Assembly: GCF_008831285.2 (NCBI RefSeq)
Contig: NW_022204507.1
Coordinates: forward strand, 1,426,001 to 1,490,000
Source of the DNA: Nymphaea colorata
Lineage: Eukaryota > Streptophyta > Magnoliopsida > Nymphaeales > Nymphaeaceae
Direction: 5' to 3'
Length of the DNA: 64,000 nt
Every line of letters starts with the position of its first letter. The stretch's first letter is position 1. The translations under genes were made by a program, and so were the position numbers. The notes beneath the pieces were generated by a model. That model was not told the origin of the DNA. It worked only from the letters and a program-made list of their open reading frames with translations, and did not search any database. Shown here in pieces: positions 46,834 through 55,699 of the stretch.

Positions 46834-49800
46834 GTTGGAGCGTATATGTCAAATAGGCTCAACTTGGAACAACAGCTTTGGAATGGTCCCCTTGCAAGAG
46901 CCTTAGTAAAGATATCAGCCGTTTGCCCTGTAGTTGAAATGTGTGAGGTACTTACAAACCCCTTTTGAATCATGTCTCTGGTATAGTGACAATCTACTTC
47001 AACATGCTTGGTTCTTTCATGAAAAGCCGGATTATTAGCAATAAACAGTGCAGCTTTGTTATCACATAACAATTGCATAGGAAGAGGCACTTCGACAGTA
47101 AGATCCAACATCAGGGATCTAACCCACATAACTTCAGCAGTACCCTGAGCCATAGCTCTATACTCAGATTCTGCACTTGATCTGGCAACCACAGTTTGCT
47201 TCTTACTCTTCCATGTAACCAAGTTAGATCCAATAAACACACAAAATCCAGTGGTGGATTTTCTGTCCGAGGGGCATCCCGCATAGTCAGCATCAACATA
47301 CACAGATATAGTGAGTGAGGTACCATCCTGAAAGAAGAGTCCCGTTCCTCGTGAATTCTTTAGATACCTAAGAATCATCATAGCAGCATCCCAATGAACT
47401 TTCTTGGGCTTATCCATAAATTGACTCACTCTGCTAACAGCATAGGCAATGTCAGGTCGAGTAACAGTGATGTATAGGAGCTTCCCAACAATCCCTCTAT
47501 ACTGTCTCACATCAACATCTTCAGTATCATCATCATACAAGCGGGTATTAATATCCATAGGCGTGGATGCAGGTCGACACCCCAGCATCCCTGTCTCTTG
47601 CAAAACATCAGTAACGTATTTCCTGTGGCACATGATAAGGCCCTTTCGATTTCTGGCAAACTCAATACCTAGGAAATAACGTAGTTCACCAAGGTCCTTG
47701 GTGACAAAGTGTTGTCCAAGGACATCCTTGATGTTGGAAATCCCCTGATCATCATCCCCTGTAACAATGATATCATCAACATAGACAAGAACTATCACCG
47801 TACTTGTAGAAGTCTTCTTGACAAAGAGGGAATGATCGGCCGAAGAACATCTGAAGCCCTCATTCTCAATATTCTCTGACAATTTCTGAAACCAAGCTCG
47901 AGGACTCTGTTTCAGACCATAAATCGCCTTTCGCAATCTGCACACTTTCTGACACTCCCCCTCAGCAACAAACCCTGGTGGTTGTTGCATATATACTTCT
48001 TCATGTAAGTCACCATAGAGAAATGCATTTTTGACATCAAGCTGTGATAGGGACCAATTCTTGCTGACAGCCACAGCAAGGAGAATCCGTAAAGAAGCAT
48101 GTCGTGCCACAAGAGAGAAGGTATCATAATAATCAACCCCATAAGTTTGGGTATAGCCTTTAGCAACCAGTCGAGCCTTATATCTATCAAGGCTGCCATC
48201 CGCTCCAACAATGGCTGCATCAGCTGAAGGAGTAACAAGTGTCCAGGTGCCTCTAGACTGAAGAGCATCCATCTCTTCTTGCATAGCTGCGGCCCATTTT
48301 GGATCAGAGAGAGCATCCATGGGATTCTGTGGAAGAGCAATAGCCGACAGCCCCTTGACAAACTGGCGGTACATAGGAGTGAGTCGATCCATGGATAAAT
48401 GACCAGAGATAGGACGCAAAGTGCAACTGCGTTTGCCTTTCCTTTGAGCAATGGGCATATCAAGTTCATTAGGAGCAGGAACATGCTCGTGACATTCTCC
48501 TATGCCATCATTACATAAAAAATTGTTAGCAGAGTTTGTGTCAGGAATTACCTTGGGCATGCTGGGTGAAGGCACAGGGGCACAGTGAGCAGGCGCAACA
48601 GGTTTAGTACGACGTTGGTAGACAGCCCCAAAGCGTGAGTCAACTGGTTTTGGACAACTCATGAGAGGTAGAGGAAAATGGACTTCATCATGCAATTCAG
48701 GCGCCCTTAATTGAGTTCCATTTGGGGAGAAGAAAGAGGTTGACTCAAAGAATGTAACGTCAGCACTCACATAATACCGACGAGTAGAAGGATCATAACA
48801 TCGATATCCCTTTTGAGTGCGGGAATAACCAACAAAGATCGTTTTGATGGCCCGAGGAGACAACTTATCTCGCCCAGGACCAAGCAGCTGAACAAAGGCA
48901 ACACATCCAAAAACACGAGGTGGAACATAAAACAAGTCTCTGTCAGGAAAGAGGACAGAGATAGGAATAAGGTCTCCCAACACAGATGACGGCATACGAT
49001 TAATAAGATAGCATGCTGTGAGAACAGCATCTCCCCAGTAAGAATGAGGAACATGACTATGTATGATAATGGTTCTGGCAACATCAATAATATGACGGTG
49101 TTTCCTTTCAGCAACCCCATTTTGTTGGGAGGTATAGGCACAAGAGGTTTGGTAGATGATACCCTTATCCCTGAAAAATTGTTCTAAAGAGGAAGCACAG
49201 AACTCAAGAGCATTGTCAGAGCACACAATTTTGACACAAGTATCAAACTGAGTCAGAATTTCATTGATAAAATTTTTGATTACATGACCCACTTCAGATT
49301 TATTCTTCATAAGAAAAACCCAACTAACACGACTGTGGTCATCGACAACAACAAGATAATATCGATGACCTTGAAGATCAGGTGTACGACTCGGGCCCCA
49401 AACATCAAAATGAAGTAACTCAAACACAGAGTGGCTACTTCTACTGGGCCGTGGAGGAAAGGATGACCGATGGTGTTTGCCCAACTGACAAGACTCACAT
49501 TGAAAAAAAGACTTAGGAGACAACTGAGGAAGAACATGCAGCAGTTTCCGAAACGGTAGATGTCCAAAACGTAAATGCCAAGTATAAGCTGAGGATGAGG
49601 ATGACCCTGAAGAGGTAGACCCAGCAAAGGGAAAGGGATGCACGAGCCTGTAAAGACCTCCCTGTTCACGACCACTGCCAATCACCCTGCCCGTCAGTAT
49701 ATCCTGAAACACAAGAGAAGAGGAGTCAAATATAGCACGACAGTTTAAATCTCTGGTAATCAGACTGATAGACAGTAGGCTATGTGGGAATTCTGGTGCA

Positions 49801-51023
49801 TGAAGAACATGTTGCAACGGCAATGATGAAGTAAGGTGGACCTCTCCATGTCCAACAACTGGAGAATATTTGCCATCTGCTAGAATAACCGAGCGACCAG
49901 GTGGAGCAGGGACATATGAAGTAAACTGTGCCTTGTCTCCACAGAGATGTGTCGATGCACCCGAATCGATGAGCCAATCTATAGTGTCAGTAGCAGGAGT
50001 ATAGTCAGAATACATACCAGATGAAGATGCACTGGCAGCAGTAGTGATAGTAGAGGTGGTCGGATCAGGAGCTTGTTGAGTTCTATCTCCAATCAAGTTT
50101 CTCAACTGAGAGATAATATCATCTGCACGTAACTCACTGGAGGAAACAGTATGCTGAGTCTTAGGCTGCTCGGGAGAATCAGTAAATACAGTCTGATTTG
50201 CAACAGTTGGACGACCATGTTTCTGCCAGCACTTATCCACAGTGTGACCAATGCGATGACAAAACTGACATACTGGACGCGAAGGGGTATTGCCACGGCC
50301 ACGGTATCCTCGTCCTCTGGCAAAGAGGGACCCACCTCTGCCACGAGTAGCAAGCATAGCAGAAGTGGTATCAAGAACAGTTGATGCAGGGATTGGAATT
50401 CTGCTTAGCCTACTATAAGCCTCATCAATAGGAGGAATCGAGGGACTAGTGAGCATCTGATTCTTTGCTGATTCATAAACTGAGTCTAATCCAGAGAGAA
50501 ATACCCCTACCATAAGCATATCTCTATATGCCTTTTGTTGTTCACACTTACATGCAGGAAAGTAACTATTTAGTCTCTCAAACATGGACTTGAGACTAGA
50601 ATAATAAGTATGAAGAGGTCGACCATCTTGGCGCATCTGATGAATATCATGATGAAGCTGCATAATTCTTGTTTCATTCCTTGCTTGTGAATAGGTGGCT
50701 GCAAGGGAATCCCACATATCCTTTGCACTTTCCTTATGCAAAACTTCATTTGCAATGTCTTGAGTGAGAGTACCAACAATCCATACCATAACCAACGAAT
50801 TATCTTTAAACCAAGTAGTATATTTTCCTACCTTCTGTATGGGCTCGGGCTCCAATATGAGATGTTCCTTCTCATGAGCGATCAAGGTTCTTTTTACTTG
50901 CATGGCCCACATCTCGTAAATACCCCCATCCATTTTGGTGATAATGCTGGAAAATGGGGAACTCTTCATCTCTCCCGACGATACAAAGGAAGAGGTATTA
51001 GTGCCACTGCTAATTTCAGACAT
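46830..51023 (-). CDS. Copia-1 family Gag-Pol polyprotein, 1397 aa, with damaged RT
   Basis: One open frame, closely similar to the 1401-aa frame at 19635-23840. It shows UBN2-type gag, zinc knuckle CQFCHRIGHTVDKC, protease WLIDSGASTHLCG, integrase D, D and E (FDVWGP, VCSDNALEF, QQNGVAERKHR), RT with DVKNAFLYGDL and VYVDDIIVTGD, and RNase H with VDADYAGC and SSAESEYRAM. Relative to the other copy it has six extra residues before the protease and lacks ten residues at the start of RT (the block containing WVFTIKY). It also reads SLVARHAS where the other reads SPVARHAF. The missing block is conserved across Copia RTs, so activity is doubtful although the frame is open. Confidence 0.9.
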   Translation of the reverse strand: MSEISSGTNTSSFVSSGEMKSSPFSSIITKMDGGIYEMWAMQVKRTLIAHEKEHLILEPEPIQKVGKYTTWFKDNSLVMVWIVGTLTQDIANEVLHKESAKDMWDSLAATYSQARNETRIMQLHHDIHQMRQDGRPLHTYYSSLKSMFERLNSYFPACKCEQQKAYRDMLMVGVFLSGLDSVYESAKNQMLTSPSIPPIDEAYSRLSRIPIPASTVLDTTSAMLATRGRGGSLFARGRGYRGRGNTPSRPVCQFCHRIGHTVDKCWQKHGRPTVANQTVFTDSPEQPKTQHTVSSSELRADDIISQLRNLIGDRTQQAPDPTTSTITTAASASSSGMYSDYTPATDTIDWLIDSGASTHLCGDKAQFTSYVPAPPGRSVILADGKYSPVVGHGEVHLTSSLPLQHVLHAPEFPHSLLSISLITRDLNCRAIFDSSSLVFQDILTGRVIGSGREQGGLYRLVHPFPFAGSTSSGSSSSSAYTWHLRFGHLPFRKLLHVLPQLSPKSFFQCESCQLGKHHRSSFPPRPSRSSHSVFELLHFDVWGPSRTPDLQGHRYYLVVVDDHSRVSWVFLMKNKSEVGHVIKNFINEILTQFDTCVKIVCSDNALEFCASSLEQFFRDKGIIYQTSCAYTSQQNGVAERKHRHIIDVARTIIIHSHVPHSYWGDAVLTACYLINRMPSSVLGDLIPISVLFPDRDLFYVPPRVFGCVAFVQLLGPGRDKLSPRAIKTIFVGYSRTQKGYRCYDPSTRRYYVSADVTFFESTSFFSPNGTQLRAPELHDEVHFPLPLMSCPKPVDSRFGAVYQRRTKPVAPAHCAPVPSPSMPKVIPDTNSANNFLCNDGIGECHEHVPAPNELDMPIAQRKGKRSCTLRPISGHLSMDRLTPMYRQFVKGLSAIALPQNPMDALSDPKWAAAMQEEMDALQSRGTWTLVTPSADAAIVGADGSLDRYKARLVAKGYTQTYGVDYYDTFSLVARHASLRILLAVAVSKNWSLSQLDVKNAFLYGDLHEEVYMQQPPGFVAEGECQKVCRLRKAIYGLKQSPRAWFQKLSENIENEGFRCSSADHSLFVKKTSTSTVIVLVYVDDIIVTGDDDQGISNIKDVLGQHFVTKDLGELRYFLGIEFARNRKGLIMCHRKYVTDVLQETGMLGCRPASTPMDINTRLYDDDTEDVDVRQYRGIVGKLLYITVTRPDIAYAVSRVSQFMDKPKKVHWDAAMMILRYLKNSRGTGLFFQDGTSLTISVYVDADYAGCPSDRKSTTGFCVFIGSNLVTWKSKKQTVVARSSAESEYRAMAQGTAEVMWVRSLMLDLTVEVPLPMQLLCDNKAALFIANNPAFHERTKHVEVDCHYTRDMIQKGFVSTSHISTTGQTADIFTKALARGPFQSCCSKLSLFDIYAPT

Positions 51024-51589
51024 CTTTCAACACAAAGGAGGAAACAGAGCCACGGAATAGGAAGTGCAGGCAAAAAGAATACAATCACATATCGAAAGAC
51101 AACATGCTGATCATGAAGCAATATGCAGTTAACGCATGTAGCAATCCATAAGTCTGATCGGCTGGAAGAGGCAACAGCAGAGCTGAACGAAGAGAGATAC
51201 CAGAGACGACGCTGAGAAGAAAATCAGCATGCAGAACCACGTGCAGAGCAGCGGCGGAGCAGCGTGCAGCGGAGGAGCAGCGTGCAGAGCAGCGGTGGAG
51301 CAGCGTGCAGCGGAAAGACGCTGAGAGGAAAATCAGCGTGCAGGCAGAGCAGCAGCGGCGAGAATTAGGTCAGGCGGTAGGCGGCGGCGAAGATGACAGC
51401 GACGGGGGGCGGCGGTGAAGATGACAACGACGGCGGGCGGCGGCGAAGATGACAGCGACGGCGGGCGGTGGCAGCAGGCGGAGATGAGTGGACACGAGCG
51501 GCGGGCGGAATAGCAGCGACGGGCGCGGTCAGGCGGCGGGTCGCGCCGCTCAATCGGGACGACGCGCCGAGAAGGAGGAGACGGCTGGA
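51024..51589 (-). other. GC-rich leader of the minus-strand Copia
   Basis: Untranslated region between primer site and polyprotein. It is rich in CGCCGCC-type words and contains short tandem repeats (GCAGAGCAGCGG, GGAGCAGCGTGCAGCGG) at about 51240-51320. The truncated element at 19263-19634 keeps a shorter, related leader. Confidence 0.8.
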
Positions 51590-51601
51590 GCTCTGATACC
51601 A
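51590..51601 (-). other. Primer-binding site, initiator tRNA-Met type
   Basis: TGGTATCAGAGC on the minus strand, immediately next to the 5' LTR. Confidence 0.95.
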
Positions 51602-51767
51602 TGATAAGATTAGAAAGAATTATGTTTTGATTAACCTCGAAATCTGCCCTAACTCCTCTTTATATAGACTAGAGGAGAGTGAGAAGATACAAGAGACCCA
51701 TCTAAAGAAAATGTTATTACAAAAGTACCCTCTTAAACCTAAAACTGAATATAAACACATCTTAACA
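51602..51767 (-). repeat. 5' LTR of the minus-strand Copia
   Basis: 166 bp, identical to 46657-46822 except for one base. It contains a TATATAAAGAGG word as a likely TATA element in element orientation. Confidence 0.95.
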
Positions 51768-51772
51768 AACAC
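51768..51772. other. Target-site duplication, right copy (AACAC)
   Basis: A direct repeat of 46652-46656. Confidence 0.9.
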
Positions 51773-51904
51773 AACCGAAGGGCAGAGAGGGCTGTCAACA
51801 ACCATCACACACCGGCGATGGTTGCCGTTCAAAGGAGGAAGCAAATGGACGCCCTTAAAGAAAGAGAGAGAGAGAGAGAGAGAGATGTATCAAGAACCTA
51901 AGAA

Positions 51905-52153
51905 TCAAAGCAAACAAGAGCAGGGAGGGAGCGTATCTTGCCTGCCGCGAGTGAGAATCGAGATAGCGGACAGGCCTTTGCCGCCCACACCGATGAAATG
52001 CCTCCACTCCATCTTCTCATCGCTTGCAACAAAAGCATTGGCCTGCCTCGAAGGTGACGCTTTCCGGGTAATCGACGATGCAGGGGGCTTTTCCCCTGTT
52101 TGGTTGTCCCCTATGTGGTTGGAAGGAAAGGGAGGAATTGAGCAATCTCTCAT
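51905..52153 (-). other. Unidentified minus-strand exon candidate
   Basis: An open minus-strand stretch reads ANAFVASDEKMEWRHFIGVG, then GKGLSAISILTRGRQ, over GC-rich DNA with gene-like codon content. An ATG lies at MEWRH (near 52012) and a possible GC-type donor follows GGCAG. I do not recognise the family. It may be a first exon whose intron contains the young Copia insertion. A (GA)n run lies just beside it at 51862-51883. Confidence 0.25.
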
Positions 52154-52400
52154 GTGTTTGGTTGGTTAATTAGAAAGGATGGAAAGGGAGAAAGTCTGTT
52201 TGGATGGATGCGAGGGGAGGAAAAAGAAAGGAAAGGAAATGGAGGGATTGTGTAGTGTAAATCCAATCCCTCCCAAATGGGATGGATTGGGAAGGAAAGA
52301 AAAGGAAGATGAGGAGTTATAGCCTGCCCACAATACCCCTATGACGACCCACGTCTTGTTGAAGAAGAAACAAAAGAAGAAGGCCCCACGTCTTGTGAAG
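52085..52400. repeat. MITE-like purine-rich stretch
   Basis: Words such as CCTGTTTGGTTG and GTGTTTGGTTGG near the left side and GGATGGATTGGGAAGG/CCAATCCCTCCC in opposing orientation resemble small plant DNA transposons that insert near genes. I could not define terminal repeats with confidence. Confidence 0.4.
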
Positions 52401-54030
52401 AAGAAATGAACCATCCATGAGACTAATTTAGATCAATGGTAAACTGTCAAGTCATGTATTCTTCCAACTCCGTTTTCCCTCAATGTGATAAAAAACAAGC
52501 CAACTATGGTACAAAGAACACTATTCTAAACATAGATCATGAATTGAAAAAGTTAAAAAGAAATACGACTGAACAGACCGGATCGGGGTTTGACAGTAAT
52601 CAACTACACATGGTTGATATTCAAGACCCGCATACAATGGTGTAAAGATGCATGATGTGATCCATATTGTTAGGATTCAAGGTTACATACGTAATGTAAA
52701 AAATAGATAATTTAATTTTTAAACATTAAGAATTCACCTAAAAATTTTAAAAACAAGAAAACACATGGAAATAAGAAAAAGTTAAAACTAAGAAATTTTT
52801 TCTCCATGGACATGAAATGCATAGACATAAAAATAACAAGTAAATGCTGCCTACACTACCTACGAAATGCATTTTCTATTAGAAAAAACAGAAATGACAA
52901 GTTAAATTACTCTCAACACTTAGACACTCATTGAAACGAGCAAGTTTTCTTTGTATGTGACACGCTCCTTGGAACCTTTAAATAACTTAGAACCTCTAGA
53001 AAATCTTTGACAACAATAGACTCTGGTACACCATGGATGTTATATGTTCATTTAGATGAAGTCAAGCTTAACATTCAACCTTCAGAAGTTTTAATGACAT
53101 CAAGTGAAAGTGCACCTTTATGTGGCAGGCGGATGATCATTAACTTCAACAAGACTATTATAATATAAGGGCAACTGACAAATAGCTTTATAAGAAGGGC
53201 ATCTTGAATTGTTCTTGTTTTCCTACATGATCAAATATTCACATCCAAATCCACAATCTAAATTCATATCCCTACAAAGCCTGAAATCCATCGAGTGCAT
53301 GAGGTCCACTTTCCCAACTGACTTTGTCCTCTAAACAATGGTAACTTTATGTGTGATCAATGATAGATAAACAAAACAAGAAAGTAATAAATGGGGCTAA
53401 TCCATAACCCTCCAAAGTCACAACTAAGCAACAACTTGAGCATCGAACAGAGTGTTGTGTTAAGTACATGAGAAAAAGAATACCGGCAGAAATAAGTAGC
53501 AATAGTCTACTGCCCACTATGAAGAACTACATGCATCAATATGAATGAACTTAAAAGCGCAAAGCTGCTTCAGTTTGAGGGTCACAAATTTGTCCATAAT
53601 GCACATAAAATATATCTGAATATAACTGAAAACAATAGGAAAATCTAAGAGCTTTGTGAGAAGCACAAATACATGCATCTATTCCTGAGAATGCATGTAG
53701 TCACACTAATAATCATTTTGAAAAATCATATTGGGTTCAAAAGAGAGATCTACTAACCGTACCATTGCATGTAGGTCTGTTCCATCTGATGCTGTATTGC
53801 AGATTCTAGATTGCTAGAGTATCAACAACCCTTATTTTTTTCCTTTCTTGATATACAGAAACATAGAATTTAAGAACAAGGAATTTTCTTTTCTTGCTTC
53901 CTTTGCACACAGGAAGAGTGCATTATTGTGGGTGTCCAACTGTGAACATGCATGTGAGTGAGCAATCAATCAAGACAAGGGAGGGAGGGGGAGAGAGAGA
54001 GAAGGGTAGGTATGGGGCGTTATGTTGGGA
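52401..54030. other. AT-rich noncoding spacer
   Basis: I see no gene, RNA gene or clear repeat in this 1.6 kb apart from short poly-A runs and a purine run (GGGAGGGGGAGAGAGAGAG) at about 53982-54001. Confidence 0.4.
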
Positions 54031-54037
54031 TACCTTA

Positions 54038-54190
54038 AGTAAGGAATCTTGTGGTGACCATTCGAGCTATAGCCCTCACATAATCATGGAGAACTTCCAA
54101 AACAGCATATGGCTTTTGAGATGTAGCTGCATTGTCTAAATACACATAATCACGGAGAACATCCAAAACAGCATATGGCTTCTGACCAAT
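54038..54190 (-). pseudogene. NFS2: Chloroplast cysteine desulfurase (NFS2/SufS-type) exon fragment with internal duplication
   Basis: The minus strand reads VYLDNAATSQKPYAVLEVLH and then DY at a GTGAGG donor-like site. YLDNAATSQKP is the conserved N-terminal block of plastid SufS-type cysteine desulfurases, which supply sulfur for Fe-S clusters. Directly upstream, the part QKPYAVLDVLRDYV is present a second time, 66 nt away, so 22 codons are tandemly duplicated in frame. The PLP lysine and active-site cysteine regions are not in the window. The upstream part of the frame does not resemble the family. I read it as a decayed fragment or a mis-duplicated exon. Confidence 0.6.
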
Positions 54191-54487
54191 GAGACCATCA
54201 ACACTCATGAGCAAGATAAATTGTAAACGTGGATCTTCAAACTGTACCACACTAAGCCTAACAACGTAATAATGTTTATCAGAGGTGGCTTCACATGAGT
54301 CCATCAGAAAAAAAAAAAAATTATGTGAGGCATCAAGCTTAGTATTTCACAAGACATTCAGTAGGAAACCCTAATTTTTACCTTAATTTGTAAGAAAGCC
54401 TGCAAATAATTGTCCACAGAGAAGAATATTCTTTTCTTGCTTAGTAGCCTCAACATGCCTTGCCTACCTAAAATGAAACTGGTTTAA

Positions 54488-54489
<2 letters not shown>

Positions 54490-54526
<37 letters not shown>
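54490..54526. repeat. (AT)n microsatellite
   Basis: An uninterrupted AT dinucleotide run of about 37 bases. Confidence 0.95.
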
Positions 54527-54527
<1 letters not shown>

Positions 54528-55000
54528 AGTTCTATGCTGCCATGTGTCAAATATTTCTGCTAAAAAATTAATTTTAGATATCTGACACCCAGCATATAAT
54601 TCTCTTGTGTACACATATATATGTACATTTTCCCATTACTGAAATATTCTTCTCCTAAGCTTTTTGAATTATTTTGATGACGTGCTGTTGAGGTGCTCTA
54701 ATTGAGCTCATTCAGCTCTTGCTACCCTCTTTCAAGTGTGTAATTTCATCCATGGGTGCATTCTTGCCTTGGAAGCTTATCTACAAATACAGATGCATCG
54801 AAGAGATGATGGTACAGAGTCTACAGACACATCTTCCCTTCCATGCATGCAATCCTCATACTTAGTTTCTTTGCTGCTACCTTTATTTAATATGTGATAT
54901 ATCAAAGCAAAGCATGGAGAAAGCGATTTGGTAGCCACCTATAAATAGACACACATTTCTGCACATACTAAAGTGATGACAAGTTGAATGGACAACTCAC

Positions 55001-55069
55001 CTTAAACTCACATTGGTGGGAGGGTTCAGAATACTAGAAATATCCGATAGAAGGTTATTATGCAAATCT
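55001..55069 (-). other. Unidentified minus-strand exon candidate with GT-AG borders
   Basis: 69 bp between a pyrimidine-rich acceptor (TAGTTTATTTGCAG) and a strong donor (AAG|GTGAGTTG). It has one open frame, DLHNNLLSDISSILNPPTNV followed by SL. The sequence resembles a leucine-rich segment but is too short to assign. A second candidate upstream (about 55216-55270) follows TTGTTCGCCAG and reads WENRTLWFQGSAH. A possible first exon, MSPS followed by GGTATC, lies near 55548-55560. Their phases do not join into one frame that I can confirm. Confidence 0.3.
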
Positions 55070-55699
55070 CTGCAAATAAACTAAATTACATGTAGAACAA
55101 GAAACAACCGACTTGAAGACAGAATAAAGAATCTTATGCCAACAAAAAGCTAAAAAAAAATGAAAAGACGGAACATAAAATCAAAGAAGTGAAAAACAAC
55201 AAGAAATTTTGAAAACATACACTATGAGCCGATCCTTGGAACCATAAAGTTCTGTTCTCCCAAATTGTGCCTGGCGAACAAGAGATCGACCGCGGATGGA
55301 CGGTGGTGCTATCGGCACCCATTCTCCACATGCACAAACCGACCGTTGAAATCCTAATCTTTTGTTCTACAGAAAACAAGGATGGGTGTTTTGTACAACC
55401 AACAACTGTGCTAAAATATCCATCGATCGGGGTTCACCTGAGATCCCTCACCATTTGGGGGATGCCGGAATACCCACGCAGATTGCTAATATGCCAAAAA
55501 ATGATCGGAGAGAGAGAGAGCAACAGAGAGGGAGAGAAAGATACCTGACGGTGACATGAAAGGGTGGAGGAGTCACCACTCACTAGCAACGGAAGGTCGA
55601 CGGCGGGCGGCGCTGCTACGCAGATAAAACTACTGTCGGAGGCAGGAGGAAGAAGGGAGAGAACCAGAGAAGAAGCGGCTTAAGGCTGAACAATCAAAT

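Larger units (their letters stand above)
46657..51767 (-). mobile_element. Complete, recent Copia-1 family element (5.1 kb)
   Basis: The element is bounded by 166-bp LTRs that differ at one base and by the AACAC target-site duplication. It has a primer site, a GC-rich leader, one polyprotein frame and a polypurine tract. The host sequence on both sides is continuous without it. The single LTR difference makes it the youngest insertion in this window. The RT domain carries a 30-nt in-frame deletion, so the copy is structurally complete but its own enzyme is probably damaged. Confidence 0.95.
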
